A DNA stretch of 64,000 nt from Paenibacillus dendrobii (GCF_009807035.1 NZ_WUBI01000001.1:2418001-2482000), one strand, 5' to 3'; positions 52,210 through 62,801 are shown, numbered from the stretch's first letter. A program made the numbers and translations. Notes: generated from the sequence alone by a model not told the origin.

Positions 52210-54715
52210 ACATGTTGCCCTTCGTTTTAAAATCGAATTTGAAGTGGTACCCCGTTTTCACCGATACGTTCTTGTAGCCCTGCAGCGGATGACTGCCTGG
52301 GCGAATCGGCAGCGTAAAGATCTCCTTGTTCCCCCGGGAATCGCCGTCGATCGTTTTTTGTCCTACCCAGTAAGAGATACCAGTCGGGTTGGCGCTTCCA
52401 GACTGCGTCCGGAACACTTTTTCCCAGTTATAATCGGCAATGTCGGTGACGTGAAAATCATAGAGCCGCCCGATAACGTCTACAGGCACGACATCAGTCG
52501 CCACGTGATGGGCCAGATTCAGGTTGGCCTGCGATTCGGTCGCATAATTGGCGGGTGCGTTCTCTGCGATCGTGCGAAACTGAACATCATAGAACCCCTC
52601 ATCTACCCATACAGGTAAAAAAAACGTGGTGGACGTTTGCATCACCGGAATCGACACCCAGGTATTCTTAGGAATGAATCTGCTCTTATCTGCCGTGTAG
52701 ACATCAAACGGAAACTGGACCTGTTTTTCACGCACATATTTGGCATAGTCCCGGTTTCCATAACCAGGAATGTTACGGTGCTGTCCGCTCGTTGGCATGT
52801 AGATCGTAAAGGGACGATCCAGAATGGTTGCGTTGCGGCTGACCGCCGGCATGGTTTTTTGGTTATGCTCCTTGTCGTCCGAAGTGGATGCATAAATAAC
52901 AACAGGCGTGTGAACCGTGACCGGGTTGATACCTCCGATGGTAAAGCTCTTGTTGGCTCCCCCGTTGATATTACCGCTCATGAGATTATAGTAAATATCC
53001 CCCGTACTCGGCTGGCTGCTCTTATTCGTCTTGCTTGTGCTGATGACATGTCCCGGGCTGTAAAGCACGTTGTCATGGATCATCTGCGGCTGAGGGATCT
53101 GCAACGGAGTCGGACCGTTTTCCTGCGTACGCTGGTTGTTCATGATGGTTTGGCTATTAAACATAAGTGAGTCGTTTTCGACCTCTACTTTGGCAACGGC
53201 CTGCTCAGCCAGTCCCTGAAACGCGCCTTGCTCATTAGGTACAACGGGCTTTGTTTTCCCGCCTGTCTTCTTCTCGGAAGGTGCGGTCTGATCGCCAGGC
53301 TGATCCGGAGGATAGAAGTTTCCATCCTGCGCCGTGCTATATACCGGAGAGGTGTAGCCAGCTGGGTTAATCGTGACGGTATCCCAAGCATAGTTATTCA
53401 GCGTTGCATTCTTGATGTCATAGACTTCGAGATTGTCGATCTTCCAATAGGAGTACGGTCGTTGAACCGTGTACAAGTACTCCTTCTCCTCAGTGTCATG
53501 CTGAATATCGGATTCTTCATGCGTTCCCTCCCCATTCGCATTCGGCACATCTTTCTTCGGATCCCACTCCAGTTCGTATTTCTTCTTCACCTTGACCTCG
53601 TATGTACAAACGCCTTTCATCTGGGTGAATGTATTCTGGTAGAGATATTCCTTCGCTTTGACGTTGCCGTATAAGCTTTCCGAGGTTGGGATCCCTTGCA
53701 ACACATCGAATTTCTCGCTGCCTCTGCTGTCAGCCTTAATGACTGCGGAGACGCTAGGATCGTCCACCTTACCAATGATGGTTTGTGCGGGTGCCGGATC
53801 GGTACATGTTGGGTCTTGGGGTGTTGTCGTTGGCTCACAGGTCTCTCCGGGAGGGCACTCTTCGCCGTCCTTTTTCTTGTAATACATAAACAATGTGTAT
53901 TTCTCGAATGAACCGTCGTAGTTCAAGGAAGGGGGAGGTCTCTGCTGGATTTCCCCGCTCGGCGGTTCATCTGTCGTTGATTTTTTAAAACCGACATATT
54001 CGTATTCATCGTGGGTAGGCGGTGTAAACGAATAGTCTCTCCCCACAACCATTTCTTCGTTTGTCCGTGGTGTAAAGATGTCATTTAGCGACCTGCCGTC
54101 GGTGGTGTAGTATTTGACGTTGAGTTGGGAGGCTAGTTCGATTTTGAATAGGACAGGAGCATAAATTCTAACACCCTTTACTCCCGCTGCGCAGTTAGGG
54201 CAAGATTCTTGAGTAATATCCTCTGGACTTAAAGCATTAAGTAGCATTTTAATTGTAATTGGAATAGTTGTAGTATCTGTTCCAATTCCCTGAGGATTAA
54301 AAGGTTTAATACTGTTTTCTACCCCACCTTCACTAACAGCAGCTGCGAATCTTTCCCAACTTTGATTACGAGATTCAGTGAAGTATATGTCGTTCTGCGA
54401 GTTATGATCATAAATTGTAGCCCGAACACTTTTTATTTTACGATTTTGAAATTGAAATCTGTAAGTAAAAGTCGCTTCACCATTTTTATGCATACCAGGT
54501 CCAATACCATCAGGAACCCAATATCCTGCAGTATTTAACCACATTTCATAATACATCATTCCTACAAAATAACGATAATTGCTCTCTTTATAGTACCCTA
54601 AAGGTGTAATCGGTGTATCAGCACTTACAATAGTTGATTGAGATAGGCTGAAGGATTGGAATAATAAAATAAAAATCAAATAAAAACTAATGTAACGTTT
54701 AGAACTTATTCTCAT
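52210..54715 (-). CDS. 5' exon of large secreted beta-rich protein (DUF5704-like)
   Basis: This is a secreted protein of 1,099 residues once spliced. A signal peptide covers about residues 1-32 (MRISSKRYISFYLIFILLFQ...). The first 835 residues and one base lie here. Features: a Cys pair in ESCPNCAAG, a Pro/Cys-rich linker ECPPGETCEPTTTPQDPTC, repeated beta-rich segments, and a Gln/Pro-rich middle. It resembles Paenibacillus DUF5704 proteins as I remember them; the function is unknown. Without splicing, translation adds nine intron-coded residues and stops. It starts 3 bp after the stop of the copper-amine-oxidase-N gene. The first 570 bases are AT-rich compared with the rest. Confidence 0.75.
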
Positions 54716-54718
54716 ATG

Positions 54719-55666
54719 CTATTTATCCGCCCAAGGGTTTTTTAGCAATGGAATATAATTCTTATTTGCATAACTAAATCCAATATAAACTGCATCCTTT
54801 ATCTTGAAGGTCTTATAATTTTTTATCCCATCCAGTTCATCTAAAAACGATAAAATCGGATAATAGAAAATTTTTGTTCCATCGTTATTATTTATCGTTT
54901 TTTTAAATACAGGATTTCTATATCTCGGTTTACCATCATTGGAAAGGAAAAAGATATTACCAGGACTGTCCATGTTAGTTTTCGCACGTACCTTAATAAA
55001 ACTGCTTCCATCCTTTTCTACATAGTAATCCATACTATAGATATCACCAATAAATGCAGTAGGGAGATCACTGGTTTTAAAGATTACAGCTTTGCTGTAT
55101 TCAGCATCGCGATCTACAGTCATCAGCAACGCCGGCTTCCCCGCAAAATACTTCTTATACGGCTCAATACTCACCGGCTTTAGCCCCGCCTCTTCAAGCG
55201 TTAACGCCTCTTTCTTCCCGATCCAAACCCATCTTCCCACCTTGTCCCATTCCACCGTCTGACCGAGGCCCTCACTAACCAATCGCAGCGGAACGAACGT
55301 CCGGTTTTGCTTCAGTTCGATTTTGGTTCCGTAGGATTTGTCCTTGCCGTCTACCTTCGCCACTTCCTGACCAACCGTCATATCTACGATGTGGTCTCCA
55401 TTCTTCACTGATACGGACATGTGCCCGTTTACCTTTTCCCAGCCCACTTCTGCTCCCAAGGCTTCGGATACGAAGCGGATCGGAACCATCACGCTGCCCT
55501 GTGCATCTTGATAGGGTTGTGCATCCGGAAACTGAATTTTTTTCGCATCCAGAAGAACTTCAATTTTCCCTGTAGATGAAGCTGCTGTAGCTGAAGAACC
55601 CTTCACAAACAAACCACTAGTGAACAACAAAGAACCTGCTAACAAAATAGGCAATACTTTTTTCAT
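54719..55666 (-). CDS. Secreted copper-amine-oxidase-N-domain protein
   Basis: The 315-residue protein has a signal peptide (MKKVLPILLAGSLLFTSGLF, cleaved near TAAS at residue 30). Two copies of the copper-amine-oxidase N-terminal-like repeat follow: VMVPIRFVSEALGAEVGWEK (about 59-78) and TFVPLRLVSEGLGQTVEWDK (about 102-121). This domain is a wall- or ligand-binding module common in Paenibacillus; there is no oxidase. The C-terminal half is unrelated and encoded by AT-rich sequence. ATG 55666 has AGGGAG 9 nt upstream. It forms an operon with the split gene. Confidence 0.87.
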   Translation of the reverse strand: MKKVLPILLAGSLLFTSGLFVKGSSATAASSTGKIEVLLDAKKIQFPDAQPYQDAQGSVMVPIRFVSEALGAEVGWEKVNGHMSVSVKNGDHIVDMTVGQEVAKVDGKDKSYGTKIELKQNRTFVPLRLVSEGLGQTVEWDKVGRWVWIGKKEALTLEEAGLKPVSIEPYKKYFAGKPALLMTVDRDAEYSKAVIFKTSDLPTAFIGDIYSMDYYVEKDGSSFIKVRAKTNMDSPGNIFFLSNDGKPRYRNPVFKKTINNNDGTKIFYYPILSFLDELDGIKNYKTFKIKDAVYIGFSYANKNYIPLLKNPWADK

Positions 55667-56063
55667 GAAACGACACTCCCTATCAATCACATTTTTTGCT
55701 TTCCCAAAAACCGTCGCCGCTGCATAATCCACTTTCTTTTGTTTTATCCTACGGGACTGCTTGCCCACGTGAATGATCTGGAGCACACCTCCCTCAAACC
55801 TATGTATTGGTGACGCTAAAATAAAACATAATCTCTCATCCTAAATAACTAGGACAACTGCAGTATACAACAAGTTTTTTGCAATATTTGTCATAAACAG
55901 TCGAATGATTACTCAAACATCCTAAATATGGTTTATCTTACAATCGATTGAACTCGTTATTTTACTCCCGTCCCATCACATATCGTCCCTCCACGTGAAT
56001 ATACTTGATTAATAATGACTCATTCTTCTAAAGCCGAGTATGCGTATATGGGAGGTGCTGAAC
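55667..56063. other. Divergent intergenic region between the copper-amine-oxidase-N gene and yhbH
   Basis: About 400 bp with no supported gene. A TGAATATA element at about 55995-56005 recalls a sporulation-sigma -35 box, but I cannot match a good -10 box to it. The promoter of the left operon must also lie here. Confidence 0.4.
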
Positions 56064-57221
56064 ATGCATTCTAACGATCATTCGCTGTTTGTCGTGTCCA
56101 AGGAGGACTGGTCACTGCACCGCAAAGGATACCAGGATCAAGTCCGCCATCAGGAAAAAGTAAAAGAAATGATTAAGCAGAACCTGCCCGATCTCATAAC
56201 TGAAGAAAGCATTGTCATGTCGGACGGTAAACAGATCATCAAGGTGCCCATCCGGAGTCTGGACGAATACCGTTTTATCTATAACTTCCAGAAGCAAAAG
56301 CACGTAGGGCAAGGAGACGGAGACAGCCAGGTTGGGGATGTGCTCGGACGCGATCCGGTGCAAAAGCCCGGTCAGGGCGAAAAGGCTGGTGATCAGCCGG
56401 GATACGATATTATGGAAGCCGAAGTCAGTATGGAAGACCTGGAAAACATGCTTTTTGAGGAATTGGAACTGCCATTCATGAAACCCAAAGAGCAGCAGGA
56501 TGTCGAGACCGAATCCATCACCTTTAACGATATCCGCAAAAAAGGAATGCAGTCCAACATCGACAAAAAGCGCACCATTCTTGAAAACATGCGCCGCAAT
56601 GCAACAACCGGGTCCCCCGGCATCCACCACATCAGTCCGGATGATCTCCGCTACAAAACATGGGAGGAAATCGTAGTACCCCACTCCAGCGCGGTGATCA
56701 TCGCCATGATGGATACGTCCGGCTCCATGGGATCTTTTGAAAAATACTGTGCACGCAGCTTCTTTTTCTGGATGACCCGTTTTCTGCGGCGGCAGTATGA
56801 AAAGGTGGATATCGTGTTTCTTGCGCATCATACCGAAGCAAAAGAGGTTTCCGAGGAGGACTTTTTTACGCGAGGAGAAAGCGGAGGCACCATCTGTTCG
56901 TCGGCCTACCAAAAGGCGCTTGAGATCATCGACCGGCGTTATCCGCCATCCAAGTACAATATTTATCCGTTCCACTTCTCGGACGGCGACAATCTGACTT
57001 CGGATAATGAACGCTGTGTCCGCCTCATCGGAGAACTTCTCAAGGTCAGCAATATGTTCGGATACGGAGAGGTCAATCAATACAACCGCAGCAGTACACT
57101 CATGTCGGCCTACCGCAATATTAAAATGGATCAGTTCATGTACTATGTCATTAAGGAAAAAGCAGAAGTGTACCAGGCTCTGCGCACATTCTTCCAAAAG
57201 CAGGAGGGAGCGCTTACCTAA
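56064..57221 (+). CDS. yhbH: Sporulation protein YhbH (DUF444)
   Basis: The 385-residue protein is a DUF444 member, linked to sporulation in Bacillus and related to YeaH, the partner of the PrkA kinase. The C-terminal VWA-like part has the MIDAS-type MMDTSGSMG (about 221-229), [20 protein letters not shown] and [20 protein letters not shown]. The middle is acidic. I choose ATG 56064, with GGGAGGTG 8 nt upstream, rather than the ATG at 56040. In many Bacilli yhbH, prkA and spoVR act together; here spoVR lies 2 kb downstream and prkA is not in the window. Confidence 0.93.
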   Translation: MHSNDHSLFVVSKEDWSLHRKGYQDQVRHQEKVKEMIKQNLPDLITEESIVMSDGKQIIKVPIRSLDEYRFIYNFQKQKHVGQGDGDSQVGDVLGRDPVQKPGQGEKAGDQPGYDIMEAEVSMEDLENMLFEELELPFMKPKEQQDVETESITFNDIRKKGMQSNIDKKRTILENMRRNATTGSPGIHHISPDDLRYKTWEEIVVPHSSAVIIAMMDTSGSMGSFEKYCARSFFFWMTRFLRRQYEKVDIVFLAHHTEAKEVSEEDFFTRGESGGTICSSAYQKALEIIDRRYPPSKYNIYPFHFSDGDNLTSDNERCVRLIGELLKVSNMFGYGEVNQYNRSSTLMSAYRNIKMDQFMYYVIKEKAEVYQALRTFFQKQEGALT

Positions 57222-57263
57222 GTGCTATGGACATAAGGGCATATTTTTAAAAAACAAGAATCC

Positions 57264-57313
57264 AAAAAGACGTTGCGTGGATGCATCTAAAGCACCCAAA
57301 CAACGTCTTTTTG
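57264..57313. terminator. Terminator after yhbH
   Basis: AAAAAGACGTTG (57264-57275) pairs with CAACGTCTTTTT (57301-57312); T runs on both strands. Confidence 0.7.
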
Positions 57314-57360
57314 ACCGACAATGGATTCCTCTGATGAAATCACACCCATGCCGCTTTAGA

Positions 57361-57924
57361 CTATACAATGTCTGATTCATTCATCTTAAGTTGATCCCTG
57401 ACCTGCATTAAAGCAAATCCCAGTAAATTGGTTCCCTTCCACAACAGCGGATTTTCGATTCGTTCATCGTCGGCCGCAAGACCGATTCCCCAAATGCTGT
57501 CGACGGGGCTTGCTTCTACAAGCACCCTCTGGCGGGTACCCAGCAGATACTGCTCCAAATCCGGATTTTGCGAGAATTTCGCCATGTTCCCGCGGACGAC
57601 AATGTCATATCCCTTTTCCGCCCACACGTCGGGGTCGAATCCGCGTACTTTGCGTCCGAGATCTTTCGCCTGTTTCGGATGTCTCGACATCATAATCTGT
57701 TCGACGATTTCTTCATCCCTGAAGAGTCTTGCCTTTTCAGCCATCATATACTGCTCTGCGCTGCTGTATCTCTCGCCGTCCACGGTGAAATTGCATTTCC
57801 ACCATTGACTGAAGCAGCTCTTGGTGAGGCTGCCGTCGGCTGCAGGCTGATGCCCCCAGAAAAATAAATATTTCAGCTTCCTTCCTTTTCGAAATTCCTG
57901 TCGCAATTCATCTAACGTATACAA
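57361..57924 (-). CDS. NADAR / YbiA-like N-glycosidase
   Basis: The 187-residue cytosolic protein belongs to the NADAR (YbiA/DUF1768) family, which removes damaged riboflavin precursors or ADP-ribose from nucleobases. The family text is FFWGHQPAADGSLTKSCFSQ, YSSAEQYMMAEKARLF, the mid WAEKGYDIVVRGNMAKFSQN, and SPVDSIWGIGLAADDERIEN. It starts at TTG 57924 with GGAGGC 7 nt upstream. It is a single gene, converging with yhbH. Nothing links it to sporulation beyond position. Confidence 0.9.
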   Translation of the reverse strand: MYTLDELRQEFRKGRKLKYLFFWGHQPAADGSLTKSCFSQWWKCNFTVDGERYSSAEQYMMAEKARLFRDEEIVEQIMMSRHPKQAKDLGRKVRGFDPDVWAEKGYDIVVRGNMAKFSQNPDLEQYLLGTRQRVLVEASPVDSIWGIGLAADDERIENPLLWKGTNLLGFALMQVRDQLKMNESDIV

Positions 57925-57995
57925 GGGTATGCCTCCGATTCATCGATGCCCGTCAACGGCTTCTTCATTTGTACTCCATCTATCCACCGCAATCC

Positions 57996-59132
57996 TCATT
58001 GCCCGTCTCCCTTCATTGGCAGCGTGTAAGTATATACTTTTTTGTCCTGGCTGAGCATCGAATTATTTTTAAAATAAAGAGTCTTTCCCTCTCTCTTCAC
58101 ATACTCCAGCCAATCGCCTTTATACGGAACATCATTCATCTGGGCATATTCGATCTCTTCCTTACTTAGCAGCTTGTCGTATAGTTTAACGCTTTCACCC
58201 GATTTCCGGTCTACGAGCGTAAGGAGTCCGGAATCATTGGGGCGAATCAGCAGAAAATCATCCCCTGCCCCTTCGATGAAATACTCGCTGTCTTCGCCGC
58301 CAAGCTTCACGAGATCAAGCGTTTCTTTGACTTTTCCGGTTCCATCTTCAATGATGCGCAGCTTTTTTCCGTCGGTAAGCAGCAACTCATTGCCATTCAA
58401 TACGACATTCTCCTTGTATCTCTTCCAATAATGCACATCGTTTTGTCGAATCACACTATCGCCCTTTAGAACAAGCGTGAAGATGTGATTATTGATATGA
58501 GGCTCCCCATAATTGTCATGGATGGTCAAAAGCAGCAGGCCCGCGGGTGTTTTTTGAAAACTCATATCAGCCGTTTCATACAGCTTGGAACCGAGATTCG
58601 CCAGCTTCAACCGAGCTCCGCTTTTGTCCGTCACATACAGGTCTCCCGTGCTATTGGCCACGCTGTAAGTACGGCCTTCGTAGGTCTGGCTGGAACCCGC
58701 GTAGGTATGCAATCCGCTTGCACTCACAAGATGCTGAGCCGGGTCCCACGCCAGTGCACCGCCCTCCAGCATTTGAACGACGAATCCAGTAGGAAGATAG
58801 AGTTCATTCTTATACAGAAAAGGAGCCGCGTTCATCCGGACCAACTTGCCTTCGATTATGCCTACTTTATTTCCGATTCTCACGGCTGCTTTTCTCCCAT
58901 AGCCCTTCATTTCGGCACGCTGATGTGCCTGATCCCAGCTCAGACTCATTCCCGCCGACTCCGCGATGGTTGCCGCGACAAAAGTCGTGCCATCTTTGAA
59001 AAAGGCTCCTCCTGTACTCTGACCTTCATTATCCCAAGTGAATTTATAATAAGCCGTGCCTGCCGCATCCACCACCGATGGAAGAATGAGCGATGCCGCA
59101 AGCAGCGCCGTAGTCATCCACTTTATTTTCAA
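57996..59132 (-). CDS. Secreted protein with copper-amine-oxidase-N-like fold
   Basis: The 378-residue protein has a signal peptide (TTALLAASLILPSVVDA, cleaved near residue 24). The first about 120 residues resemble a divergent copper-amine-oxidase N-domain: FFKDGTTFVAATIAESAGMS and LYLPTGFVVQMLEGGALAWD. The remainder is a beta-rich part like a partial propeller (LYVTDKSGARLKLANLGSKL; FLLIRPNDSGLLTLVDRKSG). I choose TTG 59132 after GAGAGGGTG at 6 nt; GTG 59141 overlaps the ribosome site. Function unknown. Confidence 0.78.
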   Translation of the reverse strand: MKIKWMTTALLAASLILPSVVDAAGTAYYKFTWDNEGQSTGGAFFKDGTTFVAATIAESAGMSLSWDQAHQRAEMKGYGRKAAVRIGNKVGIIEGKLVRMNAAPFLYKNELYLPTGFVVQMLEGGALAWDPAQHLVSASGLHTYAGSSQTYEGRTYSVANSTGDLYVTDKSGARLKLANLGSKLYETADMSFQKTPAGLLLLTIHDNYGEPHINNHIFTLVLKGDSVIRQNDVHYWKRYKENVVLNGNELLLTDGKKLRIIEDGTGKVKETLDLVKLGGEDSEYFIEGAGDDFLLIRPNDSGLLTLVDRKSGESVKLYDKLLSKEEIEYAQMNDVPYKGDWLEYVKREGKTLYFKNNSMLSQDKKVYTYTLPMKGDGQ

Positions 59133-59263
59133 TGTAATCACCCTCTCACCACATTTTCAAAAACCTTCCAATGGTTTAGACGCATGATGAGGACGAAAAG
59201 TTACCATTCGCATGGTTTGCTGCTCCCGCAATGGTCATGTCAGTTCATACTTCCGCCTTTTAT

Positions 59264-59294
59264 GAATATGTATAAATAAATCCCTGCGTACACT
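59264..59294 (+). promoter_or_regulatory. Candidate sporulation (sigma-E-like) promoter of spoVR
   Basis: GAATATG (59264-59270), a 16-bp spacer and CGTACACT (59287-59294). The -10 element fits CATACAMT at seven of eight bases and the -35 fits KMATATT at six of seven. The spacer is one or two bases long. spoVR is sigma-E controlled in Bacillus. Confidence 0.4.
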
Positions 59295-59324
59295 CTTCCG
59301 CAAACAGGAAGGAGCCATCCAATC

Positions 59325-60764
59325 ATGAGCAATCAAGACGAAATCAAGCAGCTCGAATATGCCATCAGCGAAATTATGGAAATAGCCGACGGTTTCGGCT
59401 TGGATTATTATCCGATGCGTTACGAAATTTGCCCGGCTGACATCATTTACACCTTTGGCGCCTACGGTATGCCGACCCGCTTCTCGCACTGGAGCTTCGG
59501 AAAAACGTTTAACAAAATGAAAATGCAATACGACTTCGGTCTCAGTAAAATTTACGAGCTGGTCATTAACTCCAATCCCTGCTACGCTTTTCTGCTCGAC
59601 GGCAACTCGCTGATTCAGAACAAATTGATCGTCGCTCACGTCCTCGCCCACTGCGATTTCTTCAAGAATAATTTCCGTTTCTCCGCTTCCAACCGTAATA
59701 TGGTGGAGAGCATGTCCGCTACAGCAGAGCGAATCAGCCATTATGAAATGGAATATGGAACCGAAGCGGTGGAGAGCTTCATCGATGCCGTTCTGAGCAT
59801 ACAGGAGCATGTGGATCCTCAGCTCATCAAGTCGAAGCATCCCGACAAGCAGCGTTATATGGAATACAAAATGAAGGAGCAAAAGGAATCCCGTAAACAA
59901 GAGCCGCGTGCCGGTGACTACGATGATTTATGGGGCCTGGATGAACCGAAGAATAAAGGCAAGGACATCGCTGCTTCACGTCATTTTCCGCCCGAGCCGG
60001 AGAAGGATATCATGTGGTTCATCCAGGAATTCTCCGAGGTGCTGGAGGACTGGCAGCGTGATATCATGAGCATGCTTCGCGAGGAGATGCTGTATTTCTG
60101 GCCGCAGATGGAAACGAAAATCATGAACGAAGGCTGGGCTTCCTACTGGCACCAACGCATTATTCGAGAGCTGGACTTGACCAGCGAGGAGACCATCGAA
60201 TTCGCCAAGCTGAATTCCTCCGTCGTGCAGCCTTCCCGCAACAGCCTGAATCCTTACTATTTGGGGCTAAAGATTTTCGAGGATATAGAACGCCGCTGGG
60301 ACCATCCGACGAAAGAAGAACAGGAATTCGGCGGCAGAAAGCCTGGACGGGGCCGGGAGAAAATATTCGAGGTACGCGAATACGACTCGGATACTTCATT
60401 CATTCGCAATTACTTAACGAAGGAATTGACCAATGATTTGGATCTGTACGTATTTGAGAAAAAAGGACCCGAGTGGAAAATTACCGACAAAGGCTGGGAA
60501 CGCGTCCGGGATCAGCTGGTCGTCTCCAGAGTCAATGGCGGCAACCCGTATCTGGTTGTGTCCGATGGCGATTATCTGCGCAACGGAGAACTGATCATCC
60601 GGCATGAATACGAAGGCACCGAGCTTGATCTGAAATACATGGAGCGGACGATGCCTTATGTCTATCAGCTCTGGGGCCGTACCGTCCATATGGAAACTAT
60701 TATTGAGGATAAAAAAGTGATGTTCACCCACGATGGCAAAAAGCTGCATCGCAAGTTTGTTTAA
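59325..60764 (+). CDS. spoVR: Stage V sporulation protein SpoVR
   Basis: SpoVR is needed for proper spore cortex in Bacillus. The 479 residues match the family length. Characteristic text: [80 protein letters not shown] (His/Cys rich) and [13 protein letters not shown] later. ATG 59325 follows GGAAGGAG. It is monocistronic and ended by a strong hairpin. Confidence 0.95.
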   Translation: MSNQDEIKQLEYAISEIMEIADGFGLDYYPMRYEICPADIIYTFGAYGMPTRFSHWSFGKTFNKMKMQYDFGLSKIYELVINSNPCYAFLLDGNSLIQNKLIVAHVLAHCDFFKNNFRFSASNRNMVESMSATAERISHYEMEYGTEAVESFIDAVLSIQEHVDPQLIKSKHPDKQRYMEYKMKEQKESRKQEPRAGDYDDLWGLDEPKNKGKDIAASRHFPPEPEKDIMWFIQEFSEVLEDWQRDIMSMLREEMLYFWPQMETKIMNEGWASYWHQRIIRELDLTSEETIEFAKLNSSVVQPSRNSLNPYYLGLKIFEDIERRWDHPTKEEQEFGGRKPGRGREKIFEVREYDSDTSFIRNYLTKELTNDLDLYVFEKKGPEWKITDKGWERVRDQLVVSRVNGGNPYLVVSDGDYLRNGELIIRHEYEGTELDLKYMERTMPYVYQLWGRTVHMETIIEDKKVMFTHDGKKLHRKFV

Positions 60765-60780
60765 CATCCATAACAAAACA

Positions 60781-60812
60781 AAAAAGACCCGGGAACCCAC
60801 CGGGTCTTTTTG
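60781..60812 (+). terminator. Terminator of spoVR
   Basis: AAAAAGACCCGG pairs with CCGGGTCTTTTT around a 7-nt loop. Confidence 0.85.
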
Positions 60813-60970
60813 CCGCCGTTTTACTGTACGAACGGCCTCGTTGATAGCTAATTCTAACCTGCTTTATCTATCTCTTACCTGTTGAAAGCGGAGTATATCT
60901 CCCCTAGCGCAGTTCTAATCATAACCCGCAAATATATCCTGGATATTTCAAAGTGTTTCCAACTTGTAAA

Positions 60971-61663
60971 CTATTTCTCCATCGCTTTATAGCCGATGCC
61001 GTACACGGTTTGCAGAAGATACTGGGCATCTCCAAGCTTCTTGCGCAGCCGCTGGATATGAATATCCACGGTACGCGTTCCGCCAAAATACTCCATCCCC
61101 CACACCAGCTCAAGCAGATCCTCGCGGGTATATACGCGTCCGGCATGGGATACCAGCAGCGCTAGCAAATCGAATTCCTTGGGCGTCAGTTCCAAGGATT
61201 CCCCCGCGATATCTGCGGTACGGCGCACTGTATCGACTTTAAGCTCTTCCAGCCGGTACACCTCCGAATCGGATGACGGAGCCGCCTCGCTTCCTTTATC
61301 CAAACGGCGCACCACCGATTTCACCCTGGCCACGAGCTCGCGGATATCAAACGGTTTGCTCATAAAATCATCCGCACCTAGCTCTAAACCCAGTACCTTG
61401 TCCACGATATCGTTTTTGACAGTCAGGAGAAGGATTCCCAGTCCCTTGACGTTTTCCAAACGGCGGCAGACCTCATATCCGTTCAGCTTGGGCATCATGA
61501 CATCCAGGACAAGCATATCCGGCCGGAAAGAAGATACCTTCTGCAATGCCTCTTCCCCGTCTGCGGCGGTTGCAACCTCAAAGCCTTCCCGTTTCAAAGC
61601 GTACGTAATGGCGCTGCGGATGCTTTCTTCATCATCGACCACCAGCACTCGTTTTAGTTCCAT
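60971..61663 (-). CDS. OmpR/PhoB-type response regulator, orphan
   Basis: This is a two-domain regulator of about 230 residues. The receiver has VLVVDDEESIRS (acid pair), LVLDVMMPKLNGYEV (phospho-Asp about residue 52), LLTVKN (Thr) and FMSKPFDIREL (Lys). The DNA-binding winged helix covers about 125-230 with LTPKEFDLLALLVSHAGRVY and RTVDIHIQRLRKKLGD. I choose ATG 61663. No histidine kinase gene is next to it within the window. Confidence 0.92.
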   Translation of the reverse strand: MELKRVLVVDDEESIRSAITYALKREGFEVATAADGEEALQKVSSFRPDMLVLDVMMPKLNGYEVCRRLENVKGLGILLLTVKNDIVDKVLGLELGADDFMSKPFDIRELVARVKSVVRRLDKGSEAAPSSDSEVYRLEELKVDTVRRTADIAGESLELTPKEFDLLALLVSHAGRVYTREDLLELVWGMEYFGGTRTVDIHIQRLRKKLGDAQYLLQTVYGIGYKAMEK

Positions 61664-61750
61664 CGTCAACACATCCCGTTCACCCTGAAAGTTTAATCAT
61701 TTCATTCATTATAATGAATATTGAAGTCAGATGAAACTTCGCAGAAAAAA

Positions 61751-61772
61751 AGAACATGCCTTTACGGCATGC
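61751..61772 (-). terminator. Terminator of the LacI-family gene
   Basis: GAGCATGCC pairs with GGCATGTTC on the minus strand, followed by TTTTTTT. Confidence 0.75.
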
Positions 61773-61787
61773 TCTTCCACTTCCTAT

Positions 61788-62801
61788 TTATCCAACGGAG
61801 TCCGCACATGTTGCCGTCGATTCCCGCACAATCAGACTGGACGGCTCCGTGACAACCGGGGGCGGATAATCCGAGCTCTTAATCATCGAGATCAGTTCTT
61901 GGATGGACTTCACCCCAATAGCATGAATATTCTGGTTAATGGTCGTCAGCGCCGGTTTGAACAGCTCTGCTTCATAAATATTATCGAATCCTACGACCGA
62001 TATATCTCCCGGAACGGTAAGGCCATGGGCTTCAATCGAATGGATCACGCCAAAGGCTGACATATCCGATGAACAAACTACCGCCGTCGGCCGCCGCTCC
62101 AACTGCAGCAGCTTGGTCATACCCTGAATGCCGCTGTCATAGGAAAAGTCCCCGTTCACGACGTAATCCTCGCAGTATGGAATGGAGGAGGCTTCAAGTC
62201 CATCACGGTACCCGGCCCGGCGGCTTTCACCCACATTGTGTCCCGGAGTCCCCGCCAAATAGGCTATTCGGCGGTGTCCCAGCTCGAATAGATGTCGAAC
62301 TGCCATATGTACGCCGTTCCGATTGTCCGTTGTAATATTTCCTGCCCGAAGGCCGGTAGCATCCGTGTCCACGAACATCGTCGGAATGCCGGACTCGATC
62401 AGTTCCTGGATGCTGCGATGATCCTTCTCGACTCCGAACACCACCACTCCGTCTAAATTGCGGCTATGACAGTGATCGATGAATGAGTAAGCCGGATCGT
62501 TCAGCCGGGCGGATAATCTCATCAGATCATACCCGCTATCCTCCAGCGCCGTCTTGATCCCTTCCAGCAGCATTGCCACGTATGGATTGGTAAACGGTAT
62601 ATTAATCAGAACCCCAACGGTCCAGGACCTCCCTGTCACCAGCCCTCTCGCAATGACATTGGGTCTATAACGGAGAAGTTCAATTGCATTTTTGACTTTT
62701 TTTCTCGTTTTATCGCTTACGTCCGGATAGTGATTAATCACTTTGGACACTGTAGCTACTGAAACTCCTGCTTCTTTTGCCACATCATGAATTGAAGCCA
62801 A
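61788..62801 (-). CDS. LacI-family transcriptional regulator
   Basis: The 337-residue repressor has an N-terminal HTH (ASIHDVAKEAGVSVATVSKV) with hinge helix (RYRPNVIARGL) and a periplasmic-binding-type effector domain: VDTDATGLRAGNITTDNRNG, LAGTPGHNVGESRRAGYRDG and DISVVGFDNIYEAELFKPAL. TTG 62801 is the start, with GAGGTGAT 5 nt upstream. It stands alone, so its target is elsewhere; the LacI-type palindrome at 8848-8863 is one possible site in the window. Confidence 0.92.
   Translation of the reverse strand: MASIHDVAKEAGVSVATVSKVINHYPDVSDKTRKKVKNAIELLRYRPNVIARGLVTGRSWTVGVLINIPFTNPYVAMLLEGIKTALEDSGYDLMRLSARLNDPAYSFIDHCHSRNLDGVVVFGVEKDHRSIQELIESGIPTMFVDTDATGLRAGNITTDNRNGVHMAVRHLFELGHRRIAYLAGTPGHNVGESRRAGYRDGLEASSIPYCEDYVVNGDFSYDSGIQGMTKLLQLERRPTAVVCSSDMSAFGVIHSIEAHGLTVPGDISVVGFDNIYEAELFKPALTTINQNIHAIGVKSIQELISMIKSSDYPPPVVTEPSSLIVRESTATCADSVG

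Noticed and set aside
52181..54715. Reading the large secreted gene as a decayed pseudogene
   Set aside because: Both exons are open and rejoin exactly in frame at consensus intron borders.
56112..57197. 361-codon minus-strand frame over yhbH
   Set aside because: Antisense shadow of a well-recognised gene; no start signals of its own.
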